Assembly (NCBI RefSeq): GCF_013415325.1
Contig: NZ_JACBYE010000009.1
Span: 56,111-120,110 of the forward strand
Length of the DNA stretch: 64,000 nt
Source: Sanguibacter inulinus
Lineage (GTDB): Bacteria > Actinomycetota > Actinomycetes > Actinomycetales > Cellulomonadaceae
Reading direction: 5' to 3'
Part shown: in pieces, positions 1-8,288 of the stretch
Numbering within the stretch: position 1 is the first letter of the stretch
Layout of the letters: each line of letters opens with the position of its first letter
The notes under the pieces: model-generated
The model's input: only the letters and a program-made list of their open reading frames with translations
The model's database searches: none
What the model was told of the DNA's origin: nothing
Position numbers and translations under genes: made by a program

Positions 1-437
1 ACCCCGACTGCGAGGTTGTCACCGAGCGCGCGCAGCGCACCGAGGTGCGCGACGATGCCGGCCTTGTCGTCAGCGGCGCCGCGCCCGTAGAGGCGCCCGT
101 CGCGCTCGGTCGGCACGAAGGGGTCGGTGGCCCAGGACGCTGCGTCGCCCGGAGGCTGGACGTCGTGGTGCGCGTAGAGCAGGACCGTCGGGGCGCCGGC
201 AGGGGCCGCACGGCGCGCGACGACGGCAGGTCGGCTCTCGCCGGAGGTGAGGATCTGCACCTCGTCGAGGCCAGCGCCGCGCAGGAGCTCGGCGACGGCC
301 TCGGCGCTCGATGCGACGTGAGCCTGGTCGAAGGCGGGGGCGGAGACGCTCGGGATGCGCACGAGCACCTCGAGGTCGGCGCGCAGCGCGGGGAAGAGGT
401 CGTGGACACGGGACCGGAGGTCGTCAGGAAGAGTCAC
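1..437 (-). CDS. M20-family metallopeptidase (dipeptidase), C-terminus outside window
   Basis: This is the N-terminal part of an M20 zinc peptidase; the gene runs off the left edge. Reading leftward from a GTG at 437 the product begins VTLPDDLRSRVHDLFPAL. About residue 95 it has YAHHDVQPPG, the first metal-ligand motif of the M20 family (His and Asp), and then GRGAADDKAG with the second Asp pair. These motifs match dipeptidases of the M20A/ArgE/CNDP type, which use two zinc ions to hydrolyse peptides in the cytoplasm. The C-terminal metal ligands are not in the window, so activity cannot be judged. It is divergent from the DUF3043 gene across about 180 bases. Confidence 0.85.
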   Translation of the reverse strand, partial: MTLPDDLRSRVHDLFPALRADLEVLVRIPSVSAPAFDQAHVASSAEAVAELLRGAGLDEVQILTSGESRPAVVARRAAPAGAPTVLLYAHHDVQPPGDAASWATDPFVPTERDGRLYGRGAADDKAGIVAHLGALRALGDNLAVG

Positions 438-616
438 CTGTGCACCGTATCGCGACCACCCCGCCCACCGAGAGCCGGGCCTGCGCATCTGTGGACAGCG
501 AGTCTGCGCACCTGCCAGCTCCGACCGGGTCGCGGCACCGGCGGGCCTCGAGCGAGACGGCGAGCCTGCAGCCGCACCGTGCTCGACCCTCGCGACCGGT
601 CGACTAGGATCGTTGC

Positions 617-1216
617 GTGTTCTCACGTAGCAAGTCTTCAGACGACGCCGTCCCGCCCACCGACGTGGCAGCTGCCGCCGAGGCGCTCGAGCAGGCCAAG
701 AAGGGCCGCCCGACGCCCAAGCGCAAGGTGTCCGAGGCCGCGAACAAGCGTCCTCTGGTCCCGGACGACCGCCGCGCAGCCGCCAAGGCCGCCCGCGCGA
801 AGCAGCGTGCCGCCCGCGACGTCGAGTACCAGGCGATGAAGACCGGTGACGAGAAGCACCTCCCCTACCGCGACCGTGGGCCGGTCAAGCGCTACGTGCG
901 CGATGTCGTCGACGCCCGCCGCAACGTCGCCGAGTACTTCTTGTTCCTGGCCCTCGCCTTCCTCGTCGTGACTCTCTTCGGCAACCAGATCCCTGAGCTC
1001 GCGCTCTTCGCGATCCTCGCCGTGTACATCGTGGTGATCGTCGCGATCGCCGACACCTTCATCATGTGGCGCGCTCTGAAGAAGCGTCTGATCGCGAAGT
1101 TCGGCGAGAACGTCGAGCTGCGCGGGATCGGCCGCTACGCCGCGATGCGCGCCTTCCAGATCCGCCGGGCCCGTCTGCCCAAGCCGATGGTCAAGCACGG
1201 GCAGTACCCAGCCTGA
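617..1216 (+). CDS. DUF3043 domain-containing membrane protein
   Basis: A 199-residue protein of the actinobacterial DUF3043 family, function unknown. The first 110 residues are highly charged and rich in Lys, Arg and Ala (an extended cytoplasmic arm). Two close transmembrane segments follow at about 113-131 and 134-155 (FLFLALAFLVVTLFG and LFAILAVYIVVIVAIA), then a basic C-terminal tail. The GTG at 617 is preceded by little Shine-Dalgarno sequence but starts exactly where the family usually does (short MFSR leader). It is monocistronic, closed by the hairpin at 1254-1288. Confidence 0.85.
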   Translation: MFSRSKSSDDAVPPTDVAAAAEALEQAKKGRPTPKRKVSEAANKRPLVPDDRRAAAKAARAKQRAARDVEYQAMKTGDEKHLPYRDRGPVKRYVRDVVDARRNVAEYFLFLALAFLVVTLFGNQIPELALFAILAVYIVVIVAIADTFIMWRALKKRLIAKFGENVELRGIGRYAAMRAFQIRRARLPKPMVKHGQYPA

Positions 1217-1253
1217 CCTGCGCACGCCTCCTGGGCGCGTCTGCTGATCCACC

Positions 1254-1288
1254 CGACACCGGTCGCTCGTCTCGAGCGGCCGGTGTCG
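1254..1288 (+). terminator. Rho-independent-type hairpin after DUF3043 gene
   Basis: Two 16-base arms (1254-1269 and 1273-1288) pair with a single G-T wobble around a 3-base loop. It sits between the DUF3043 stop and the start of the aldo/keto reductase. No run of T follows, which is common for GC-rich actinobacterial terminators. Confidence 0.7.
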
Positions 1289-1311
1289 TACGTCACGGAT
1301 ACTGTGGACGG

Positions 1312-2325
1312 ATGGTCAACTATCGATACCTCGGCAACTCCGGTCTGAAGATCTCGGAGATCACCTACGGCAACTGGCTCACCCACGGCTCACAGGTCGA
1401 GAACGACGCGGCGACAGCCTGCGTCCGTGCGGCGCTCGACGCCGGCATCTCGACCTTCGACACCGCAGACGTCTATGCGAACACGAAGGCCGAGCAGGTC
1501 CTCGGCGACGCGCTCAAGGGCGAGCGTCGCGAGTCGCTCGAGATCTTCACGAAGGTCTACTGGCCCACAGGCCCCGGCGGCCCCAACGACACGGGGCTCT
1601 CGCGCAAGCACATCATGGAGTCAATCAACGGCTCGCTCACCCGCCTCGGGACCGACTACGTCGACCTGTACCAGGCGCACCGCTTCGACACCGAGACCCC
1701 CCTCGAGGAGACGATGCAGGCCTTCGCCGACATCGTCCGTCAGGGCAAGGCCCTGTACATCGGCGTCAGCGAGTGGACCGCCGACCAGATCCGCGCGGGC
1801 CACGCCCTGTCGAAGGAGCTCGGCTTCCAGCTGATCTCCTCCCAGCCCCAGTACTCGATGCTGTGGCGTGTCATCGAGGACGAGGTCGTGCCGACGTCGG
1901 CCGAGCTCGGCATCTCGCAGATCGTCTGGTCCCCCGTGGCCCAGGGTGTTCTGACCGGCAAGTACGCGCCTGGAGCCGAGCTCCCCGCAGGCTCGCGCGC
2001 CACGGACGAGAAGGGCGGCGCGAACATGATCAAGCGCTTCCTGGACGACGACGTGCTGCGCCGTGTGCAGGAGCTCAAGCCCGTCGCCGACGAGCTCGAC
2101 CTGTCCCTCGCCCAGCTCGCCGTCGCGTGGGTGCTGCAGAACAAGAACGTCGCCGCAGCCCTCATCGGGGCCTCGCGTCCCGAGCAGGTCGCGGAGAACG
2201 TCAAGGCCTCCGGGGTCGTCATCCCCGACGAGCTGCTGACGAAGATCGACACGATCCTCGGGGACGTCGTCGAGCGCGACGCCAGCAAGACCGCTGAGAC
2301 CGCCCCGAAGGGTCGCGTCGCCTGA
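1312..2325 (+). CDS. aldo/keto reductase (Kv-beta/YghZ-like subfamily)
   Basis: A 337-residue NADPH-dependent oxidoreductase of the aldo/keto reductase superfamily, cytosolic, substrate unknown. The catalytic tetrad is complete: Asp50 and Tyr55 in FDTADVYANT, Lys81 in FTKVYW and His123 in YQAHRFD. The WSPVAQGVLTGKY segment and the C-terminal IGASRPEQVAENV motif (cofactor binding) resemble the potassium-channel beta-subunit branch. The frame is open further upstream, to 1066, but that would run through the DUF3043 gene; the ATG at 1312, beginning MVNYRYLGNSGLK, is the family start. Strong convergent hairpin downstream. Confidence 0.9.
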   Translation: MVNYRYLGNSGLKISEITYGNWLTHGSQVENDAATACVRAALDAGISTFDTADVYANTKAEQVLGDALKGERRESLEIFTKVYWPTGPGGPNDTGLSRKHIMESINGSLTRLGTDYVDLYQAHRFDTETPLEETMQAFADIVRQGKALYIGVSEWTADQIRAGHALSKELGFQLISSQPQYSMLWRVIEDEVVPTSAELGISQIVWSPVAQGVLTGKYAPGAELPAGSRATDEKGGANMIKRFLDDDVLRRVQELKPVADELDLSLAQLAVAWVLQNKNVAAALIGASRPEQVAENVKASGVVIPDELLTKIDTILGDVVERDASKTAETAPKGRVA

Positions 2326-2345
2326 CGCAGCCCTCCAGAGCACGA

Positions 2346-2391
2346 GAAGGCCCGGCCGGGCGGTGAGAGGTCACCGCCCGACCGGGCCTTC
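2346..2391. terminator. bidirectional terminator hairpin
   Basis: Arms 2346-2366 and 2371-2391 are nearly perfectly complementary (one bulged base) around a 4-base loop and end in CCTTCTGCT. It lies between convergent genes (aldo/keto reductase and the small protein downstream of pyrD) and can serve both strands. Confidence 0.8.
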
Positions 2392-2411
2392 TGCTGTCGT
2401 GGGGTCGAGCC

Positions 2412-2624
2412 TCAGACCTCGCTCGACAACCTCACCGCAGGAGCAGCAGGCCGGCCCTCGTTGAGCAGCACCGCGGCGGCGATGCCAGAGCCCGCGAGCT
2501 CGCGCCAGCCCTGACCGAGCCACTGCTCGGCGTCGAACTGGTTGGTGAACACGGGGCTGATGGGCGCGTCGGCCGGCTGACCGTCGGCGCCCTGGAAGGT
2601 CCAGGTCCACTGGGGTGTCGTCAT
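2412..2624 (-). CDS. small conserved hypothetical protein downstream of pyrD
   Basis: A 70-residue soluble acidic protein beginning MTTPQWTWTFQGADG. No known motif is visible; the pattern W-x-W, F-x-G, Q-F-D-A-E-x-W-L-G and the C-terminal A-A-V-L-L-N-E suggests a small folded alpha/beta domain. Its ATG overlaps the pyrD stop by four bases (ATGA), so the two are almost certainly translated together. Function unknown. Confidence 0.7.
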   Translation of the reverse strand: MTTPQWTWTFQGADGQPADAPISPVFTNQFDAEQWLGQGWRELAGSGIAAAVLLNEGRPAAPAVRLSSEV

Positions 2625-3649
2625 CGGACGAGCTCCTTGTTGATCCGGCGGGCCCAGAACGGACCCTCGTAGATGAAGGCCGTGTACCCCTGCGTGAGGT
2701 TCGCGCCGGCGTCGAGATACGCCTGCGCGTCGGAGGGTGTCGTGATGCCCCCCACCCCGATGATCACCGGTCGCGAGCCGAGACGCTCGCGCAGACGCGC
2801 GACCACCTCGAGACCACGGGCCAGCAGTGGCCGCCCGGAGAGACCACCCTCGCCGAGGTCGTGCGAGATCGTCGTGTTGACCGCGACGACCCCGTCGAGC
2901 CCGAGCTCGAGGGCGAGGTCCGCCACGGCGTCGACGTCGTCGTCGGCCAGGTCGGGCGCGATCTTGACGAGCAACGGGATCCGAGGCCGCCCTGCAGCAG
3001 CCGTCGCGGTGTCGGCCGCCTCACGGACCGCGACGAGGATCGGGCGCAGCGCGTCGACCGACTGGAGGTCGCGCAGTCCCGGCGTGTTCGGCGAGGACAC
3101 GTTCACGACCAGGTAGTCGGCCCACGGCGCGAGCAGGCTCGCGCTCGTCGCGTAGTCGCCCGCAGCCTCGGCCGCGGGCGTCACCTTCGTCTTGCCGATG
3201 TTGGCCCCGACGAAGATCGCGCGGCCCGCACGGGTCGAGCGCAGCTTCTCGAGCCTTGCCGCGGCCGCCGCCGCACCCTCGTTGTTGAAGCCCATCCGGT
3301 TGCGCACGCCGCCGAGGTCGATCTCCCGCCACAGCCGCGGACGCTCGTTGCCGGGCTGCGCATGAGCGGTCACAGTCCCGATCTCGACAAATCCGAAGCC
3401 GAGCATCGTCAGACCCTGCACAGCCTCGGCGTTCTTGTCGAAGCCCCCGGCGACACCGAAGGGCGCCGGGACACGACGTCCGAAGACCTCGACCCCCGGC
3501 CCCTGGAGGAACGGTGCGAGAGCGCCCTGGACCACGCTCGAGAGCACGGGGGTCCGGCCGACGAGCGAGATCGCCCGGAAGGCCAGGTGGTGCGCCTGCT
3601 CGGGGTCCATGCGGCGGAAGACCGTGCGGAAGACGAAGGGGTAGATCAT
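2621..3649 (-). CDS. pyrD: quinone-dependent dihydroorotate dehydrogenase (class 2)
   Basis: Catalyses the fourth step of pyrimidine synthesis, dihydroorotate to orotate, passing electrons through FMN to the membrane quinone pool. The 342-residue length fits class 2. Residues 1-45 form the amphipathic quinone-site extension typical of the class; the FMN barrel shows GGFDKNAE (68-75), NRMGFNNEG (117-125) and NVSSPNTPGLR (183-193, with the catalytic Ser of class 2), then VKIAPDL and GVGGI. Translationally coupled to the 70-residue protein downstream. The two membrane proteins that follow on the same strand may be separately transcribed. Confidence 0.96.
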   Translation of the reverse strand: MIYPFVFRTVFRRMDPEQAHHLAFRAISLVGRTPVLSSVVQGALAPFLQGPGVEVFGRRVPAPFGVAGGFDKNAEAVQGLTMLGFGFVEIGTVTAHAQPGNERPRLWREIDLGGVRNRMGFNNEGAAAAAARLEKLRSTRAGRAIFVGANIGKTKVTPAAEAAGDYATSASLLAPWADYLVVNVSSPNTPGLRDLQSVDALRPILVAVREAADTATAAAGRPRIPLLVKIAPDLADDDVDAVADLALELGLDGVVAVNTTISHDLGEGGLSGRPLLARGLEVVARLRERLGSRPVIIGVGGITTPSDAQAYLDAGANLTQGYTAFIYEGPFWARRINKELVR

Positions 3650-3683
3650 GACGTGCGGTGCTCCTCAGGTGGCGGTGCAGGAC

Positions 3684-4136
3684 TCAGGCAGCGGGGGGTG
3701 CAGAGGTGTGCGGGGCAGGGCGCGTTCGCCACAGCCAGAAGAGGCCGACGAGCGGCAGGACCAGGGGCACGTAGCCGTAGCCCTGACCAAAACCGGACCA
3801 GACCGTCGCGTCGGGGAAGTCTCCGGCGTCGACGATCGTGAGGATGCCGACGGTGAGCACGCCGAGGAGCTCGACCGACACCGTGACCCAGGCGACGGTG
3901 CGCCAGCGGCCGGTGCCCTTCGCGAGGGCGACCGTCGCGACGACGTAGACGATGCCGGCGAGCAGCGAGAGCGAGTACGCGACAGGCGCCTCGGAGCCCT
4001 GCGCCACGAGCTGGTAGGCACCGCGGACCGTCGCGGCGAGCGCCAGGATCCCGTAGACGGCGACGAGCAGCCGCCCGAAACCTGAGCTGGTGCGGGGGGC
4101 CGAGCCGCTGGGGGCGTCCGTCCGGTCGAGGTCCAC
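3684..4136 (-). CDS. four-helix integral membrane protein
   Basis: A 150-residue protein with four predicted membrane spans (about residues 20-40, 52-70, 80-100 and 112-132) and a Pro/Ala-rich tail. No catalytic motif is visible. The GTG at 4136 is chosen because a purine-rich GAAGAGAGAAG lies just upstream and the frame above it looks non-coding. It lies directly upstream of pyrD on the same strand (34 bases), so they may share a transcript. Related actinobacterial proteins are annotated only as integral membrane proteins. Confidence 0.7.
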   Translation of the reverse strand: MDLDRTDAPSGSAPRTSSGFGRLLVAVYGILALAATVRGAYQLVAQGSEAPVAYSLSLLAGIVYVVATVALAKGTGRWRTVAWVTVSVELLGVLTVGILTIVDAGDFPDATVWSGFGQGYGYVPLVLPLVGLFWLWRTRPAPHTSAPPAA

Positions 4137-4252
4137 GTTCTTCTCTCTTCTCGTGCGGTCGTGTCGAGCGTTCTCGGGCCGTTCTCGGGTCGTGCGGGTG
4201 ATGCTCGGCGGGCGGTGCGAGACGCGCCCTGCGTGCTGAGGTGTGCCGCGCG

Positions 4253-4609
4253 TCAGCGCTCCCAGATCTGGACGAGCCTGTACTCCAGGAAGATCACGGT
4301 GACGGCAGCCAGCACCATGACGACCGAGCTCCAGCGGCTGCGCTCGGCGAAGGCCCAGGCGGCCGCGAAGGGCAGGATCAGCAGGACCGTGACGAGATAG
4401 CCCCACAGCTCGCCGACGTCGGAGTGGCCGTCACCGGTGACCAGCAGCACCGCGGCGGCGATCGTCTGCAGGAGCAGCAGCCCCTCGACCACGGCCGCAC
4501 CCCAGAGCTGCTTGAGGATCACCGCGCGGTCGCGCAGCACGAACCACGCGGCCCACAGACCGAGGGCCGACGAGGCGGCGACGACGAGGACGGTGAGGGG
4601 CGTGAGCAC
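4253..4609 (-). CDS. four-helix integral membrane protein
   Basis: A 118-residue hydrophobic protein beginning MLTPLTVLVVAASSALG with four membrane spans (about 3-22, 38-58, 68-88 and 94-112) and a short C-terminal tail. No recognised function. It is divergent from pepA, whose start is 65 bases away, and precedes the other membrane protein on the same strand, which suggests a pair. Confidence 0.7.
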   Translation of the reverse strand: MLTPLTVLVVAASSALGLWAAWFVLRDRAVILKQLWGAAVVEGLLLLQTIAAAVLLVTGDGHSDVGELWGYLVTVLLILPFAAAWAFAERSRWSSVVMVLAAVTVIFLEYRLVQIWER

Positions 4610-4673
4610 AGGTCGAGATTACCGCTCGCACGACCCGGTCGGGGTGCACGCCACCGGGCGATACGATCGACCG

Positions 4674-6155
4674 GTGACCGATCTCACCTTCACCTCCTCA
4701 GCCCCTAGCTCTCTCACCTCTCATGCGCTCGTCATCGGCGTGGGCCAGACACCGACAGGCCCCGTGCTCGCCCCGAGCGACGCGCTGCCGAAGGCCGTGG
4801 CCGCGACGCTCGACCTCGAGCTCCTCGGTGTCACCGGTGCCGTGGACAGCGTGACCCGCGTCCCCTCCGCCAAGGGTGTCTCCGCCAAGGTCATCGTCCT
4901 CACCGGCCTCGGCGCCGTCGCCGACCTCACCCCGGAGAGCCTGCGCCGTTCGGCAGGTGCCGCCGTGCGCAGCCTCGGTGGTGTGCCGTCCGCAGCCCTC
5001 GCGCTCCCCGTCGTGTCCGAGGCCGATGCAGCAGCCGTCGCCGAGGGCGCCCTCCTCGGTGCCTACGCCTTCCGCACCTACCGCACAGGTGAGGCAGCGA
5101 CCGCCGGGACGCCCGTCGCCTCGGTCGAGGTCGTCACCGAGCACGCCAAGAAGCCGTCGCTCAAGAAGGCCGGCGAGCGGGCCTCGGTCATCGCGCAGTC
5201 GGTCCACGCGACCCGCGACCTCGTCAACAGCGCCCCGAACGACCTGTTCCCGGCGGCCTTCGCCGACATCGCGAAGTCCGCGGCCAAGGGCAGCGGCGTC
5301 AAGGTGACGGTCCTCGACGAGAAGGCCCTCACCGCTGGTGGCTACGGCGGTCTGCTCGGCGTCGGCCTCGGCTCGACCCGCGGACCGCGCCTGGTCAAGG
5401 TCGCGTACACCCCGAGCCGCCCGGCCGCGAAGATCGCGCTCGTCGGCAAGGGCATCACCTTCGACTCGGGCGGCATCTCGATCAAGCCCGCCAAGGGCAT
5501 GGAGGCGATGAAGTCCGACATGGCCGGCGCCGCCGCGGTGCTGCACACGGTCCTCGCCGCTGCTCGCCTCGGCCTGCCTGTCGCCGTGACCGGGTGGCTC
5601 TGCCTCGCCGAGAACATGCCCTCGGGCACGGCCCAGCGCCCCTCCGACGTCATCACGATCCGTGGCGGCAAGACCGTCGAGGTCCTCAACACCGACGCCG
5701 AGGGCCGCCTGGTCCTGGCCGACGGCCTCGTCGCGGCCGGCGAGGAGAACCCCGACGTCGTCCTGGACATCGCGACCCTCACCGGTGCGCAGATGGTCGC
5801 CCTCGGTGCACGCGTCAGCGCAGTCATGGGCTCGGAGGACGTCCGCACGCAGGTCGTCGACGCCGCCGGTGCGACCGGCGAGCAGTTCTGGCCGATGCCG
5901 CTCCCGCGCGAGCTCCGCAAGAGCATGGACTCGCCGGTCGCGGACATCGCGAACATCGGTGACCGCTTCGGCGGGATGCTCGTCGCCGGGCTCTTCCTCG
6001 AAGAGTTCACCGGCGGGCGCCCGTGGGCCCACCTCGACATCGCCGGACCGTCCTTCAACGAGGGCTCTGCGCACGGCTACACCCCTGTGGGTGGCACCGG
6101 CGTCGGTGTCCGCACCATGCTCGGCTTCCTCGAGGCCTACGCGGCCGCGAAGTAG
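4674..6155 (+). CDS. pepA: leucyl aminopeptidase (M17)
   Basis: A 493-residue cytosolic two-metal aminopeptidase that removes N-terminal residues from peptides. The M17 signature NTDAEGRL is at about 339-346, the metal and substrate Lys is in VGKGITFDSGG (about 256), and KSDMAGAAAV and MPSGTAQRPSDV are present in order. The N-terminal 160 residues form the regulatory macrodomain-like part. The frame stays open upstream to 4437, but that stretch reads as antisense of the divergent membrane protein; the GTG at 4674 gives the usual length. It is followed by a very strong hairpin. Confidence 0.95.
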   Translation: MTDLTFTSSAPSSLTSHALVIGVGQTPTGPVLAPSDALPKAVAATLDLELLGVTGAVDSVTRVPSAKGVSAKVIVLTGLGAVADLTPESLRRSAGAAVRSLGGVPSAALALPVVSEADAAAVAEGALLGAYAFRTYRTGEAATAGTPVASVEVVTEHAKKPSLKKAGERASVIAQSVHATRDLVNSAPNDLFPAAFADIAKSAAKGSGVKVTVLDEKALTAGGYGGLLGVGLGSTRGPRLVKVAYTPSRPAAKIALVGKGITFDSGGISIKPAKGMEAMKSDMAGAAAVLHTVLAAARLGLPVAVTGWLCLAENMPSGTAQRPSDVITIRGGKTVEVLNTDAEGRLVLADGLVAAGEENPDVVLDIATLTGAQMVALGARVSAVMGSEDVRTQVVDAAGATGEQFWPMPLPRELRKSMDSPVADIANIGDRFGGMLVAGLFLEEFTGGRPWAHLDIAGPSFNEGSAHGYTPVGGTGVGVRTMLGFLEAYAAAK

Positions 6156-6174
6156 CCCAGCACCACTCGCGAGA

Positions 6175-6225
6175 CGCCGACGGGCGCGGACCACGACACG
6201 ACGTCGTGGTCCGCGCCCGTCGGCG
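6175..6225. terminator. perfect 23-bp hairpin between convergent genes
   Basis: Arms 6175-6197 and 6203-6225 are perfectly complementary over 23 bases around a 5-base loop. It separates pepA from the convergent small gene at 6323-6673 and can terminate both. Confidence 0.8.
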
Positions 6226-6322
6226 CGTCAAGAGGTGTGGCGCGCCACGAGGTGCGCAGCGTCAGCAGCCTGCCGGGGTCAGCCCGGGCTCAGAGCGCAA
6301 GAAGCCGTCACCATCGCCCTGC

Positions 6323-6673
6323 TCAGCGGCGCTTGTGCGCGCTGTTCCAGTCCCGCATGCGCTGCGGGTACCCGGTGAAGTTCACGTCGTAGACGGGGAT
6401 GCCGATCTCCGCGGCGATCTTGCGGGCCGCGACGGCGTCCGGGACGCGGCGGCGCGTCCACTCCCCCGACGACGCGATGAGCAAGATGGTGGTCGGCTGG
6501 TCGACAGTCGGCGGCTCGATGTAGGACTCGACGCCCACCCGCGAGCGGGTGAACTGCTCGAGGTGCTCCATCGTCTCGCGGCGCCGGTCGCTGGACCGCA
6601 GAGGCGCCGGTGCCTCGGCAGACGTGGCGGAGGTGGGACGGCGGCGGCCGAAGATCCGTGACAGTCGCGACAT
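6323..6673 (-). CDS. conserved actinobacterial hypothetical protein
   Basis: A 116-residue soluble basic protein starting MSRLSRIFGRRR. The central part (LLIASSGEWTRRRVPDAVAA, then IGIPVYDVNFTGYPQRMRDW) looks like a small alpha/beta fold, but no family motif can be named with confidence. A longer reading from 6748 exists; the ATG at 6673 is preferred because the upstream residues have no coding character. Divergent from lpdA over about 200 bases. Confidence 0.6.
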   Translation of the reverse strand: MSRLSRIFGRRRPTSATSAEAPAPLRSSDRRRETMEHLEQFTRSRVGVESYIEPPTVDQPTTILLIASSGEWTRRRVPDAVAARKIAAEIGIPVYDVNFTGYPQRMRDWNSAHKRR

Positions 6674-6873
6674 GGACGCAGAATACATGCGCCCACCCGT
6701 GAGAATCCTGGATACGCAGGGCCGCTGGCAGACCTCACCCAGGACCAAAGTCGTGGGATGTCTCCATTCTCACACCACCAACTGGGCCTTTGGGCCCCTC
6801 CAGCGGTTGGGGCACACGTCCCGTGATGACAAGATGGAGCGGTAACGAACCCATTGCGCCTAAGGAGTTGCAC

Positions 6874-8259
6874 GTGGCCGAGACCCCCGGCACCGATTTC
6901 GACATCGTCGTCCTGGGCGGAGGCAGCGGAGGCTACGCCACCGCACTGCGCGCCGCTCAGCTCGGCCAGAAAGTCGCCCTGATCGAGGCTGACAAGCTCG
7001 GGGGCACCTGCCTCCACTACGGCTGCGTCCCCACCAAGGCGCTCCTCCACGCTGCAGAGCTCGCGGACAACGCCCGCGACGGTGCGCACTTCGGTGTGCA
7101 GACCGAGCTCAAGGGCATCGACATGGACGGCGTCAACAAGTACAAGGACGGCGTCATCTCCGGCCTGTACAAGGGCCTCCAGGGACTCATCAAGTCCCGC
7201 AAGATCACCGTCATCGAGGGCTACGGCAAGCTCGTCGGCAAGGATGCAGTCGAGGTCGACGGCACCCGCTACACAGGCCGCAACGTCGTCATCGCGACGG
7301 GCTCCTACTCGCGCTCGCTCCCGGGCCTCGAGATCGGCGGTCGCGTGATGACCTCCGAGCAGGCGCTCAAGCTCGACACCGTCCCCAAGTCCGTGATCGT
7401 CCTCGGTGGAGGTGTCATCGGCTCGGAGTTCGCGAGCGTGTGGCGCTCCTTCGGTGCCGACGTCACGATCATCGAGGGTCTGCCGCACCTGGTCCCCGCT
7501 GAGGACGAGGCGCTGAGCAAGGCTCTCGAGCGTGCCTTCCGCAAGCGTGGCATCGCCTTCAACCTCGGCGACCGCTTCAAGACCGTCGAGCAGGACGACT
7601 CGGGCGTGCACGTCACCCTCGAGTCCGGCAAGACCTTCGACGCCGAGATCATGCTCGTCGCCGTCGGCCGCGGCCCCCGCACCGCCGACCTCGGCTACGA
7701 GCAGCAGGGCATCACCCTCGACCGCGGCTTCGTCATCACCGACGAGAAGCTGCACACGGGTGTCGGCAACATCTGGGCCGTCGGAGACATCGTCCCCGGC
7801 CTCCAGCTCGCGCACCGCGGCTTCGCGCAGGGCATCTTCGTCGCCGAGCAGATCCTCGGCCTCAACCCCGCGCCGATCGTCGAGTCGGGCATCCCCCGCG
7901 TCACGTACTCGGACCCCGAGATCGCGTCTGTCGGTCTGACCGAGGCGAAGGCCAAGGAGAGCCTCGGCGCCGACAACGTCGAGACCCTCGAGTACAACCT
8001 CGCCGGCAACGGCAAGAGCAAGATCCTCGACACCCAGGGCTTCATCAAGCTCGTGCGCCAGAAGGACGGCCCCGTCGTGGGCGTCCACATGATCGGTGCA
8101 CGCGTCGGTGAGCTCATCGGCGAGGGTCAGCTCATCGTCAACTGGGAGGCGTACCCCGAAGACGTCGCCTCGCTCGTCCACGCACACCCCACTCAGAACG
8201 AAGCGCTCGGAGAGGCATTCCTGGCTCTGGCCGGCAAGCCCCTGCACGCCCACAACTGA
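6874..8259 (+). CDS. lpdA: dihydrolipoyl dehydrogenase (E3)
   Basis: A 461-residue FAD flavoenzyme that reoxidises dihydrolipoamide on E2 subunits with NAD+. The FAD-binding GGGSGGY is at 15-21, the redox disulfide is Cys46/Cys51 in [13 protein letters not shown], the NAD-binding GGGVIGSEF follows at mid-protein, and the C-terminal [12 protein letters not shown] holds the active-site His/Glu pair. A TAAGGAG ribosome site at 6861-6867 fixes the GTG at 6874 (a TTG two codons earlier is less well spaced). The E2 gene follows after 29 bases, so the two form one operon. Confidence 0.96.
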   Translation: MAETPGTDFDIVVLGGGSGGYATALRAAQLGQKVALIEADKLGGTCLHYGCVPTKALLHAAELADNARDGAHFGVQTELKGIDMDGVNKYKDGVISGLYKGLQGLIKSRKITVIEGYGKLVGKDAVEVDGTRYTGRNVVIATGSYSRSLPGLEIGGRVMTSEQALKLDTVPKSVIVLGGGVIGSEFASVWRSFGADVTIIEGLPHLVPAEDEALSKALERAFRKRGIAFNLGDRFKTVEQDDSGVHVTLESGKTFDAEIMLVAVGRGPRTADLGYEQQGITLDRGFVITDEKLHTGVGNIWAVGDIVPGLQLAHRGFAQGIFVAEQILGLNPAPIVESGIPRVTYSDPEIASVGLTEAKAKESLGADNVETLEYNLAGNGKSKILDTQGFIKLVRQKDGPVVGVHMIGARVGELIGEGQLIVNWEAYPEDVASLVHAHPTQNEALGEAFLALAGKPLHAHN

Positions 8260-8288
8260 CCAAGCGATCGAAGGAGACCGGAGAGGTC

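Noticed and set aside
6382..8253. Long minus-strand frame opposite lpdA
   Set aside because: Mirror frame caused by high GC; the plus strand encodes a complete dihydrolipoyl dehydrogenase.
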